From contig JAKFFO010000153.1 of assembly GCA_036675035.1 (NCBI GenBank), forward strand, positions 1-64,000: 64,000 nucleotides of DNA, in the 5' to 3' direction. Shown piece after piece: positions 7,517-16,177 of this stretch (positions are counted from its first letter, which is position 1; each line of letters starts with the position of its first letter). The position numbers and the translations under genes are program-made. Below the pieces are notes generated by a model, which saw only the letters and a list, made by a program, of their open reading frames with translations, made no database searches and was not told the DNA's origin. Origin of the DNA: MESE01 sp036675035 (GTDB taxonomy: Bacteria; Pseudomonadota; Gammaproteobacteria; Burkholderiales; Burkholderiaceae_D).

Positions 7517-10500
7517 TCAACGGGTTGCAGTTTCAATGGAAATTTTCTTTTCCATCAATCCTTCTTCCAATAGTTGTATCGTGTTCAAAAGTAGCGCACG
7601 GAACGCAGTCAGCTGCCACGACGTCGTCAGTCGTTCCTTAAGGGATTGTTCCAGATCTCCTGCCGCCTTGGCCAGCGCGATAGCGCCGACATTGGCCGCC
7701 ATGCCCAGAACACCGTGCGCAATAACCGCCAAGGCCGGCTGATTATTTTCAGCGTACGCACTGTCGAAGTCTTCCAGCGTTTTTATCAGCGCCGGCAATA
7801 GCATCGCAAGAATCCGATGATACAGTGCGACGTCTCCTCCAAGCCGGTCCAGCGTGTCGTTGGTATCGAAGCCGGGGATGTCTGCCGGGATGGAATCGGG
7901 ATTATTTGTGGGGGGTCCAAGAGCCGCGATCGATGAAGAAGCATGTGTCGACGCCGCGACTTGCGGTTTCGGCGCGCGTGCCACGGCATCACGCTCAGGT
8001 TGGTTCAACCAGAGGCTCAGCGTTTGATAAAAAACATCAGGATCAATCGGCTTCACAATCAGATCCTGCATGCCGCTTTCCAGACATTGCACACGCTCGG
8101 CTTCGGTTGCGTGCGCAGTCATCGCCACAATCGGCATCCCGGCATAGCGCCAGTCTGCGCGGACGCGCTTGGCGGCAGCATGCCCGCCCAGTACCGGCAT
8201 TTGAATGTCCATCAGCACCAGATCGTAAACCTTCGGCCCGGCGCCAAATATCTTATCTACTGCCGCCTGGCCGTTTTCGGCAATGTCGACCTGCAGGCCG
8301 GACGCAGACAGCATCTCCAGTGCGATCTGCTGATTGATTTCATTGTCTTCTGCTACCAGCACCTTCGCGCCGTCAAATTGCGGCAAATTCCTTGGCCGGC
8401 TCTGGATCGTTTTTACATCCGGAGCATCGACAATCGCGTTCTCGATGCATGTGCCAGGCGGCATAACGTTGCGGTTTATGCCGAAGCGTGCGGTGAAGCT
8501 GAATACCGAACCTACTCCAGTCTCGCTGCGCACCATCAGGTTGCCGTCCATCATTTCGACCAGCCGCTTGCTGATCGTCAGGCCCAGGCCTGTGCCGCCG
8601 TACTTGCGTGTGATGGAACTGTCTGCCTGCGTGAACGCCTGGAATAGATTGGCCTGCTGCTCCTGTGTCATTCCGATGCCGGTGTCGCGAATTTCGAAAT
8701 ACAAATCGACCCAGTCGGCGTTCGAGCGAAATACGCGGCAGGAAAGTTGTACCTCTCCTTGCGAAGTAAACTTGATCGCATTGCTGACGAGGTTGATCAA
8801 CACCTGGCCCAGCCGCAATGGATCTCCCACCAAATCGGCAGGCACTTCGGGCGCTATATCGATCTTGTAGTCAAGCCCCTTTTCAATTGCCCGCTGACTG
8901 GTGACGTTGGTTACGTTGGCGAGCATTTCGCCAAACGCAAAGTCGATGCGTTCCACATCGATCCTGCCGGCTTCGATTTTTGAAAAATCGAGAATGTCGT
9001 TGATGATTCCGAGCAGCGAAAGTGCGGCGCGATGGATCTTGTCGACATAATCGCGCTGCTTGCCTTGCAGATCGGACCGTAATGCCAGATACGCCATGCC
9101 GATGATGGCATTCATCGGCGTGCGGATTTCGTGGCTCATGTTGGTAAGAAATTCGGACTTCATGCGCGACGCATCTTCAGCCACCTGCTTGGCGGCTTCA
9201 AGTTCATGTTTATGTTCACTGAGCGCCGAGTTGCTGTGCACCAGCTGTGCGGTACGCTCGGCTACTCGCTGTTCCAGAATTCGCTCGGAACTCTTCAGAC
9301 TTGCCACCAGCTGTTGCTGCGCGATTTCTTTTTCCCTGCGGACCTGATTGAACCGGTCGGCCAGCGCCAGCGACAGAAGCAGCATTTCTGTTGCGGAGCC
9401 GATTTGTATCCCGTAGGAATTGATGAAATTCGGCAGTGATAACCCGAAGCTGCGCAGCGCCAGCAATACCGCCATCAACAGCAGAAAGCTGAACGCCAGC
9501 AGGAAAAATCGGGCGCTTCGCTGTCCTCGCAACGCGCACACGACACCCACCGTCAGCGCGAGCACCATGCTCAACAGGTCAATGGTGATTCCGATGCGTA
9601 TCATGGCCGCATAGTCGAGCGTCGCAAAGCCGATCATTTGCAGCACATTGAGAATGATGAACGCACTCATGACTTTATTCAGCCACGGCACCAGTTGCGG
9701 TGTAGACAGGAGGTGCCGCTGAAACAGCAGCAGCGTGAGACCGGTACATGCGAATCCGATCATCGACGAAATCATGGTCCAGTCCGGAGATTCGGGCCAC
9801 AGGAACTGGAATCCGATACCGCTGAATGCGACTACCGATAACGCATTGGCGGCCACGAACAGCACGTAGTAGAAATAGTTGCGGTCTCGCAGCGAAAAAA
9901 ACAGCAGGAAGTTATACAAGCCCAACGCTGCCAGCATCCCGAAGTACAACGCCTGTCCCATGTATTCGCGCAGGCTTTTTTGTATGAAGGCTTGCCGCTG
10001 CCAGAGCGCGGCGGGAACGTCGAGGCCGGTTCCGGAAGCGACCCGCAAGTAATATGTTGCGGTCGATTCGGGCGGCACGCGAAGTGAAAACACGAAATTT
10101 CGATGGATCACCGGCCTTTCGGCAAACGGTCTGGCGTATCCAGTGACAATCCGCTGAAATCCATGCGCCGTGGGCGAATACAGTTCGACATGATGGAGAT
10201 GCGGGAACGCGATTTCGAGCAAGCGCTGCTGTTCCGAACTCGTGGCATTGTGCACTGCCATCCGCAGCCAGATTGCGGAGGAGCGCAACCCGAAATTCAG
10301 CGATTCGCCGTGCTGCGCCGGCTTTTGAAACCGGCCCGCCGATTCGGGCTTGCTGACATCGTCAATCGTCCACGATTTTCCGGCGTCTTCCAGTATGGTC
10401 CAGTATGGCGTCAGATCGACAAAATCGGCTGCGGTATCGTCTTCCAGGCGCACGGTTTCCGCGTGTGCAAGCATATTGGGCAGCATCCAGAATACGGCCG

Positions 10501-10540
10501 CTGCGCAGCACCAGCGAAGGGAAAGAGCCAGCTTTTGCAT
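7517..10540 (-). CDS. 7TM-DISM hybrid sensor histidine kinase with receiver and Hpt domains
   Basis: A 1007-residue membrane kinase. Order: signal-like N-terminus; periplasmic 7TMR-DISM extracellular domain (about 30-180); seven-helix 7TMR-DISM block (about 190-390); coiled coil; HisKA with FLTNMSHEIRTPMNAIIGM (His470); HATPase with GDPLRLGQVLINLVSNAIKF and YGGTGLGLTISKRL; receiver LVAEDNEINQQ...LVLMDIQMP (Asp778); C-terminal Hpt with IAHGVLGMAANVGA (His942). The Hpt core normally reads H-x-L-K-G; here the Leu-Lys pair is changed, so phosphotransfer efficiency is uncertain. ATG at 10538-10540 is preferred over a TTG one codon earlier. BarA-like layout; the cognate regulator is not nearby. It faces away from the GMC operon across 394 bp. 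Confidence 0.92.
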   Translation of the reverse strand: MQKLALSLRWCCAAAVFWMLPNMLAHAETVRLEDDTAADFVDLTPYWTILEDAGKSWTIDDVSKPESAGRFQKPAQHGESLNFGLRSSAIWLRMAVHNATSSEQQRLLEIAFPHLHHVELYSPTAHGFQRIVTGYARPFAERPVIHRNFVFSLRVPPESTATYYLRVASGTGLDVPAALWQRQAFIQKSLREYMGQALYFGMLAALGLYNFLLFFSLRDRNYFYYVLFVAANALSVVAFSGIGFQFLWPESPDWTMISSMIGFACTGLTLLLFQRHLLSTPQLVPWLNKVMSAFIILNVLQMIGFATLDYAAMIRIGITIDLLSMVLALTVGVVCALRGQRSARFFLLAFSFLLLMAVLLALRSFGLSLPNFINSYGIQIGSATEMLLLSLALADRFNQVRREKEIAQQQLVASLKSSERILEQRVAERTAQLVHSNSALSEHKHELEAAKQVAEDASRMKSEFLTNMSHEIRTPMNAIIGMAYLALRSDLQGKQRDYVDKIHRAALSLLGIINDILDFSKIEAGRIDVERIDFAFGEMLANVTNVTSQRAIEKGLDYKIDIAPEVPADLVGDPLRLGQVLINLVSNAIKFTSQGEVQLSCRVFRSNADWVDLYFEIRDTGIGMTQEQQANLFQAFTQADSSITRKYGGTGLGLTISKRLVEMMDGNLMVRSETGVGSVFSFTARFGINRNVMPPGTCIENAIVDAPDVKTIQSRPRNLPQFDGAKVLVAEDNEINQQIALEMLSASGLQVDIAENGQAAVDKIFGAGPKVYDLVLMDIQMPVLGGHAAAKRVRADWRYAGMPIVAMTAHATEAERVQCLESGMQDLIVKPIDPDVFYQTLSLWLNQPERDAVARAPKPQVAASTHASSSIAALGPPTNNPDSIPADIPGFDTNDTLDRLGGDVALYHRILAMLLPALIKTLEDFDSAYAENNQPALAVIAHGVLGMAANVGAIALAKAAGDLEQSLKERLTTSWQLTAFRALLLNTIQLLEEGLMEKKISIETATR

Positions 10541-10934
10541 CAATGAATGTATTCCGGATAGCAGGGGCGCAGAGTTTCAAAAAAACAACGAGCTTGATCG
10601 TAGCAGAATATGGACCGGAAAATTGCAAATTGTTGTCGAAGTGCTTACGAAGCGAAAGCACGGGCAAAACACTTCATTTCTCGTTGGAAATCAAATAAGA
10701 TCAAATACAGTGCAAAAATAATAACGAAGATGCTTCTTGTGTCCGAACTGCGGTCCCTCGGCGCGGCAGAAAGGCGCAAAGGGAGTGTTCGGTTCAAGCT
10801 CTCTTGCATGTACGGTGAAATAGCCGTCTTGCCCGGGAGCAGTATGTTCGGCGATCTGCGGCGACGTTTGATCCGATCGGATGTTTTGCGCTCGCGACGG
10901 CCATATCGATTTCACGCATTGATCGAGGATATCC
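10541..10934. other. divergent intergenic region between sensor kinase and GMC operon
   Basis: No convincing gene is visible in these 394 bp. The left part is AT-rich and should hold the promoters for the kinase (leftward) and the operon (rightward). A 6-bp hairpin with arms at 10641-10646 and 10656-10661 is present. The segment 10740-10920 is more GC-rich and structured, but I could not match it to a known riboswitch class. The operon ribosome site is GAGGATATCC just before the TTG at 10935. Confidence 0.5.
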
Positions 10935-12701
10935 TTGAAGTCAGCACTGGATCATGAAGCAGTCATCATAGGCAGCGGATTTGGCGGCGCGGTGATGTGT
11001 GCTCGCCTGGCCAGGCATTGGCCAGGAAAAGTCTTATTGCTGGAGCGAGGAAAAGCCTATCCGATGGGCGGGTTTCCACGCAGCCCCCACGGCCTTGCCG
11101 ATAACGTCTGGTGTCCGGATGATGGTGCGAAGCGTCCGCTGACGGTGCGGCAGCGCCGCGGAAAGCGAGGTCCGCTGACGGGAATATTCGATATCCGGCA
11201 TTTTGACTGCATCGATACTGTCACTGCAGCCGGGCTGGGCGGTGGATCGCTGATTTATGCGAACGTTTTTTTGCGCCCGCCGGAAGCGGTGTTTCAGCAG
11301 AACTGGCCATCGGCGCTCTCGCTCGGTACGCTTGCGCCGTATTATGACGTCGCGCAGGCGGTGCTCGGTGCGCGGCCGATACCGGCTGCAACCGATCCGA
11401 CCGACCGGCGCTACATCAAGCGCACCGCACAGTTTCAGGCGTTCGCTCGCGCGGCGAAGCTGCCTACCCGGCTTGCCGATATTACCGTCTTCTTCGGTGA
11501 TGGCTACAGCTACCGCAGTGCCGCCCTGGCTGCGCCTCTGGGTGAACAGGAAATCAATCGCTATGGTGTCCGGCAGACGTCCTGCACGTATTGCGGTGAA
11601 TGCGATATCGGTTGCAACGTTCGGGCAAAAAACTCGGTGGATGTCAATTACCTCCACGTTGCGCAGAACCGCTATCAGGCGGAAATCAGGACGCATTCTC
11701 TGGTCGACCGCATCGTTGCAATCGATAGCGCGCAGACCGATGATCCGGATGGCGACGGTCAGCATGGATATCGCATTTATTTTCGCGACTTGCAGCACGA
11801 ATCGGAATGCAGCGTCACCTGTCACCGTGTGATCGTATCGGCCGGCACGCTCGGCAGCAGCGAGTTGTTGTTGCGTTGCCGGGATGTGCATCGGACATTG
11901 CCGCGGCTGTCCGCTTGCCTGGGTCAGCGGTTTTCAGGTAACGGCGATTTTTTGTCGTTTGCACTCGATAGCCAGCGCGAAATCGATTCCACCTATGGGC
12001 CGGTAATCACGCAATATACCGACCACCATCTTTTTGAAAATCTGGACCGTGAGCAGGCTTTCATTCTGCAGGATGCCAGCTTTCCGACTCACGCCGGCTG
12101 GGCGGTTGCCGCGCTTGGACAGGTCATCAACCCGTTTCAGCGGATCTGGACCAGCGTTCGCCAGATCTGGCGATATGTATTCAAGCGCGAATATCGCGGA
12201 CGAAAAAGCAGCCGCATCGGCTTTCTGCTGCACCGGCTGTTCGCGCACGATATCTCCCAATTCAGCGCGGTCATGTTGTGCATGGGCCTGGACAAGGCAA
12301 ATGGCGTATTGCGGCTGAATGGAGACGGCTATCTGGACCTGGACTGGCCGCAGGCAAGCAATCGCCCGTTTTACGATGCGGTTTTGCGATTGTCGAAACG
12401 CTTCAGCCGCTTTATCGGCGCCAGGCATTTTCTGCCTTTGCCGACCTGGCTCTGGCCGGTCAACAACAATGTGACCGTGCATCCATTGGGCGGATGCGCT
12501 TTGGCGAATGCACCCGGCCAGGGCGTTGTCAGTGCAAACGATGGCAGCCGCGGCCAGGTGTTCGGCTACCGGGGATTGTATGTGGCGGACGGTTCGCTGA
12601 TGCCGACTGCGCTGGGCGCCAATCCCAGTGCAACCATCGCGGCACTGGCCGAATGGATTGCCCACGAAATTACCGGCGAGGTACCGACCGCCGATCTGTA
12701 A
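10935..12701 (+). CDS. FAD-dependent GMC oxidoreductase with ferredoxin-like Cys motif
   Basis: A 588-residue flavoprotein of the glucose-methanol-choline family, closest in type to bacterial proteins labelled cholesterol oxidase. Seen: ADP-binding AVIIGSGFGGAVMCARLA (about residues 9-26), TAAGLGGGSLIYANVFLRPP, a CTYCGECDIGC stretch with Cys217, 220, 223 and 227 in ferredoxin spacing, then RAKNSVDVNYL, and the C-terminal NNNVTVHPLGGCAL...LYVADGSLMPTALGANPSATIAALAEWIA with the family active-site His. It should oxidise an alcohol on a lipid or other bulky substrate, but the substrate is not readable from sequence. TTG start with GAGGATATCC upstream. First gene of a three-gene operon with the hydrolase and phosphoesterase. 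Confidence 0.85.
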   Translation: MKSALDHEAVIIGSGFGGAVMCARLARHWPGKVLLLERGKAYPMGGFPRSPHGLADNVWCPDDGAKRPLTVRQRRGKRGPLTGIFDIRHFDCIDTVTAAGLGGGSLIYANVFLRPPEAVFQQNWPSALSLGTLAPYYDVAQAVLGARPIPAATDPTDRRYIKRTAQFQAFARAAKLPTRLADITVFFGDGYSYRSAALAAPLGEQEINRYGVRQTSCTYCGECDIGCNVRAKNSVDVNYLHVAQNRYQAEIRTHSLVDRIVAIDSAQTDDPDGDGQHGYRIYFRDLQHESECSVTCHRVIVSAGTLGSSELLLRCRDVHRTLPRLSACLGQRFSGNGDFLSFALDSQREIDSTYGPVITQYTDHHLFENLDREQAFILQDASFPTHAGWAVAALGQVINPFQRIWTSVRQIWRYVFKREYRGRKSSRIGFLLHRLFAHDISQFSAVMLCMGLDKANGVLRLNGDGYLDLDWPQASNRPFYDAVLRLSKRFSRFIGARHFLPLPTWLWPVNNNVTVHPLGGCALANAPGQGVVSANDGSRGQVFGYRGLYVADGSLMPTALGANPSATIAALAEWIAHEITGEVPTADL

Positions 12702-12764
12702 GGCCGGATCGAGTAATAACAAACAATAACGACAATGCGGCATGTTTATCAGGGAGCAGATTCA

Positions 12765-14552
12765 ATGTCGAACAATCCACAGGTAGCGGCCAACCGCCCG
12801 CAGCAAGCGAATATCGACTCACAGAAATTGACCATCGAATTTGCCGAAGTCATGCAAGGCTACGTCAGCGCGCAAGCCACGATGTTTGCCGACGGATATG
12901 CCGATGGCGAGAGGAACGGCCATGCATTGGCGTTGCATGTATCTGTTTCAATTTCCGATCTGGATGAATTTCTGGCCCAGTCGCAGCATGCCGGCAGCCT
13001 GTCGGGGCATATCGTTTGCCCGCTGCTCGGTGGCGTATGTCCGGTGCAATCCGGTGAATTCCGCGTGCTGGCCGATACCGCCGACCGCGACCGCAAGGTG
13101 ATGCATTACAAGGTGTATGCATGCACGCCGCAAGGAGAGTCGTTTACCTTGGTCGGGCAAAAACAGGTTCAGCACAATGCAATGCTGGATCTGTGGCATG
13201 ACACGACGACCTTGTATGTCAATGTTTTTCGCGGCCATGTCGAATCTGCTGAAACCGCCCCGAACGAGTTGTGGGTGACCGGGATTGTCCGCCTTAACTT
13301 GAGCGATTTCATTAGGGTGCTGCGCAGCTTCAGTGCGACGAATTTCAAAGGAGAAGCAAGCGTTGAAGGATTGGCGAGATTCGGCGGATTCTTCGCCGGA
13401 AAACTGTGGGACGTGTACGGACCGCACGTACCTCCGGCGCCGAACCAGCCGAAGCGGCGCTATGCAAAGTTCACGACCGAGGGCGTAACCGGGGCCGACA
13501 TCAGTGTGCATCCGTTCAGCACCGCCGACGGACTGGGTTTGCAGCTGACGCGATTTGCACGCACGGCGTGCGACGATGTGGTGCTGATCGTGCACGGGCT
13601 GACCAATTCATCCGACATGTTCATCATGCCGGAACACAGGAATCTGGTGCAGACTTTGCTGGATCAGGGCTTCGGCGATGTCTGGGCGCTCGACTATCGG
13701 GGCAGTTGCCGATTTCCGTACAATCTCCAGCGGAGTCGGTACACGATGGATGACATCGCATTGTTCGACCATCCTGCCGCACTGGCGGAATTGCGGCGGC
13801 ATATCGGGCCGCACCGTCGCATCCATGTGATCGCGCATTGCGTCGGCGCGCTGACCATGGCGATGAGCGTGTTCGGACGCAGCGTGCAGGGCATCTCCAG
13901 CATGATTCTCAACAGCGTGGCGTTGACACCCTACGTGCCGCGCTGGTCGGAAATCAAGCTGGCGCTGGGTCCGTGGGTGTCGGATTACCTGATCGGGGTT
14001 GAATATTACAGTCCGGGCTGGCGCCGCCAGCCCGGATGGTCGATCGGGAAAATGATCGCGCTCACGGCCGACATGGTGCACCGGGAATGCAATTCGCCGG
14101 AATGCCACATGCTGAGCTTCATGTGGGGCAGCGGTCGTCCGGCCGTGTTCAATCACGCCAACCTCGCACCTGAGACGCATGATCGGCTGGGAGATCTGTT
14201 TGGCGGTGCGCCGGTGCACTACTACCGTCATATCAACAAGATGATCGGGAACGGCCATACCGCAACCAAATTCGATCCTTCCAATCCGCGATACGCTGCG
14301 TTGCCGGATGACTATCTGGCGCATGCCGCCGAGATCGATACGCCAATGCTGCTGATCCAGGGACAGGACAATCGCGTGTTCGCCGATTCCAATATACGAT
14401 GCCACGCACGGCTCGAAAAAATTGTGCCGGGCCGCCACGCATTGCGCGTGTTTCCGGGCTACGGCCACCAGGACATCTTCATGGGAAAGAACGTGCATGC
14501 CGATGTCTTTCCGTATCTGGTGAACTTCCTGCGCGATCACTGCCATGACTGA
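12765..14552 (+). CDS. alpha/beta hydrolase with cysteine nucleophile and ~200-residue N-terminal domain
   Basis: A 595-residue protein. The N-terminal ~200 residues contain MQGYVSAQATMFADGYADGERNG and LSGHIVCPLLGG and resemble the accessory region found beside cholesterol-oxidase-like enzymes. The C-terminal ~350 residues are an alpha/beta hydrolase: oxyanion strand VVLIVHGLTNSSDMF, nucleophile elbow VIAHCVGALTM with Cys359 where serine is usual, Asp535 in LLIQGQDNRVF, and His568 in FPGYGHQDIFMG. A Cys-Asp-His triad recalls PhaC polyester synthases (G-x-C-x-G), but the rest is not PhaC-like. ATG 12765 follows GGGAGCAG at good distance; an ATG at 12735 is the alternative. It overlaps the next gene by 8 bp. 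Confidence 0.82.
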   Translation: MSNNPQVAANRPQQANIDSQKLTIEFAEVMQGYVSAQATMFADGYADGERNGHALALHVSVSISDLDEFLAQSQHAGSLSGHIVCPLLGGVCPVQSGEFRVLADTADRDRKVMHYKVYACTPQGESFTLVGQKQVQHNAMLDLWHDTTTLYVNVFRGHVESAETAPNELWVTGIVRLNLSDFIRVLRSFSATNFKGEASVEGLARFGGFFAGKLWDVYGPHVPPAPNQPKRRYAKFTTEGVTGADISVHPFSTADGLGLQLTRFARTACDDVVLIVHGLTNSSDMFIMPEHRNLVQTLLDQGFGDVWALDYRGSCRFPYNLQRSRYTMDDIALFDHPAALAELRRHIGPHRRIHVIAHCVGALTMAMSVFGRSVQGISSMILNSVALTPYVPRWSEIKLALGPWVSDYLIGVEYYSPGWRRQPGWSIGKMIALTADMVHRECNSPECHMLSFMWGSGRPAVFNHANLAPETHDRLGDLFGGAPVHYYRHINKMIGNGHTATKFDPSNPRYAALPDDYLAHAAEIDTPMLLIQGQDNRVFADSNIRCHARLEKIVPGRHALRVFPGYGHQDIFMGKNVHADVFPYLVNFLRDHCHD

Positions 14553-16080
14553 GCCGACATTGCCGCCCGGGCTTGTGATGTGGCCCGAAAGCGATGAGGC
14601 ATCCAATCGCCTGTGCGTACTGATCAGCGATGTGCACTGTACCGACTGCTCAGTCGGAAACCAGACTGCAGAGGAGACCGACTGGCAATTGTTTTTCGAT
14701 CAGCTGCGCGTATCGTGCAGCCATCCGGCGAACCAGGCCGCCGACGCTGCACCGGGAGAAATGCTGGATGAACTGTTGCTGATACTTAATGGCGATATCG
14801 TCGACCTGATTCGCAGCAGCAAATGGGCAGAAGCCGGTGTGTACCCATGGCACCGGGATGATCCGCGTTTCTCCGAAATCGTGGTTGCGATCATGCGCGA
14901 TATCGTCCTGATTCATGCCGGCCCGCTGTCGACTGCGGAAGGAAAACCATATTCCGGATTTTTTTACTGGTTGCGGCGGACGATCAGCCTGTTGCAGGCG
15001 AGGGGAGTGACGGTGACCGTGATTCCGATTGTCGGGAATCACGACAAGGAACTGCAGGTCGTGCCGGCGGCCCGCCGGATGTTTTATGAAGAATGCCTCG
15101 GTATCGCCACACAGCAGATTCCGGACCGCTATCGCGTGTGGGTAGCGCGGCAGCTCGGGACCCCGTCGGATGAAATTTATCCAAGCTTGCCGGTATATTT
15201 CGCCGATCGCAGCCTGCGCCTGCTCGCCACGCACGGGCAATGGCGCGATCCGGACAATGTTTGTGCAACAAAAGAATGGAATCCGTCGCAGGGCTGGCAA
15301 CCGCAACTCTGGCGCCGGGAGCAGTATCGGCCGTTCCATGAGCCGTGCTTTGGCGATACTGTCGCGGCCGGGCTGCTGTCGCACTTCATCTGGTGTACAG
15401 CCAAGGACCTTTCAAAGGATTCTCCGGGTGCGCAGCGCATCGCCCGCTTGCTCGATGAAATGGATTTGTATCGCCCTACCGTGCTGGCGGTTGCGCGCCT
15501 GCTGGCGGAAGCGCGTCGGCTGGCTCGGCGCGACAACGCGGAGACCGATTTGCGAGATTACATATTGCAGTGTTTCCGCGGCAGTCTCGGTGAATGGTTA
15601 TCGCACGCCACCACATGGCAAAGTGCGTCGCGCCGCATGCGCATGCGGCTATGGTTACTGTCCATTCTGCGTCATTTGCGCTGGACCTGGCTCGACTTGT
15701 TGCTGATGGAGATGATGGCCAAGGCGCAAGAGCCGGAAGCAAGCATTTCTACTGCCGATCTGTTGCGTCTGCCGGCATTTCAAACCGCATATCGCGCGTT
15801 AGGCCTTCGTCTGCACGTGGAAGGGCATACCCATATCGCACTCGAAGCCGATGTCCGCTTTCGCAAGCCGCGTGAGCGACGCAACTACACCTATGTGAAT
15901 CTCGGTGCATGGCGCGATCTCATCGTGGAAAAGAGAAACAGCGGTTACCGTCGGCGCGGCATGGGTCGCGCATTGTATATTTTCGATCTTGCCCGACTGG
16001 CCCGGACCGCACCCGAAAATGCGTTTCGTTATTACGCGCGCGATCTGGCGAGCTGGAGCGACCGTCGTGATTGCTGGTGA
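14545..16080 (+). CDS. calcineurin-like metallophosphoesterase
   Basis: A 511-residue dimetal phosphoesterase with all five family blocks: ISDVHCTDC (Asp29, His31), LILNGDIVDL, PIVGNHDKEL, LATHGQWRDPDN and HVEGHTHIA (His428, His430). A helical insert of about 150 residues between the fourth and fifth blocks is Arg-rich (RRMRMRLWLLSILRHLRWTWLDLL) and amphipathic, suggesting membrane association. The substrate is unknown; phospholipid headgroups or UDP-diacylglucosamine-type lipids are possibilities by family. It starts 8 bp inside the hydrolase gene, so translation is probably coupled. It is the last gene of the operon; a long inverted repeat begins 5 bp after its stop. Confidence 0.85.
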   Translation: MTEPTLPPGLVMWPESDEASNRLCVLISDVHCTDCSVGNQTAEETDWQLFFDQLRVSCSHPANQAADAAPGEMLDELLLILNGDIVDLIRSSKWAEAGVYPWHRDDPRFSEIVVAIMRDIVLIHAGPLSTAEGKPYSGFFYWLRRTISLLQARGVTVTVIPIVGNHDKELQVVPAARRMFYEECLGIATQQIPDRYRVWVARQLGTPSDEIYPSLPVYFADRSLRLLATHGQWRDPDNVCATKEWNPSQGWQPQLWRREQYRPFHEPCFGDTVAAGLLSHFIWCTAKDLSKDSPGAQRIARLLDEMDLYRPTVLAVARLLAEARRLARRDNAETDLRDYILQCFRGSLGEWLSHATTWQSASRRMRMRLWLLSILRHLRWTWLDLLLMEMMAKAQEPEASISTADLLRLPAFQTAYRALGLRLHVEGHTHIALEADVRFRKPRERRNYTYVNLGAWRDLIVEKRNSGYRRRGMGRALYIFDLARLARTAPENAFRYYARDLASWSDRRDCW

Positions 16081-16084
16081 GCGC

Positions 16085-16126
16085 TTTCTTTGCAACAGTA
16101 GCTATAGCTATGTTGTTGCAAAGAAA
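16085..16126. repeat. 13-bp perfect inverted repeat enclosing a palindrome
   Basis: Left arm 16085-16097 (TTTCTTTGCAACA) is perfectly complementary to the right arm 16114-16126. The loop contains the 12-bp palindrome TAGCTATAGCTA at 16099-16110. The element directly follows the metallophosphoesterase stop and its right arm overlaps the probable -35 region of the next gene. It has no 3' T-tract on the plus strand, so it is not a textbook Rho-independent terminator. It could end the operon transcript, insulate the two units, or be a protein-binding site. Confidence 0.7.
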
Positions 16127-16158
16127 TGAATACTCGTATACTGTATATGCGTACAGTT
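16113..16158 (+). promoter_or_regulatory. sigma70-type promoter overlapped by LexA (SOS) box
   Basis: A TATACT -10 box lies at 16137-16142, with TTGTTG at 16113-16118 as an imperfect -35 at 18-bp spacing. Overlapping the -10 is CTGT-N8-ACAG (16141-16156) in a 20-bp context 16139-16158 that matches the enterobacterial/betaproteobacterial SOS-box consensus at 16 of 20 positions by my count. LexA bound there would block RNA polymerase. The next ATG is 20 bp downstream, so the box controls the gene at 16178. Confidence 0.72.
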
Positions 16159-16177
16159 AATTGACGAGAGGACGAAA

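Noticed and set aside
10740..10920. Possible riboswitch (c-di-GMP-I-like stretches such as GGCGCAAAG) before the GMC operon
   Set aside because: The conserved GEMM elements are not in the right order or spacing, and I could not build the fold.
12735..12764. Earlier ATG for the alpha/beta hydrolase
   Set aside because: GGGAGCAG is correctly spaced for 12765 and lies inside the frame if 12735 is used.
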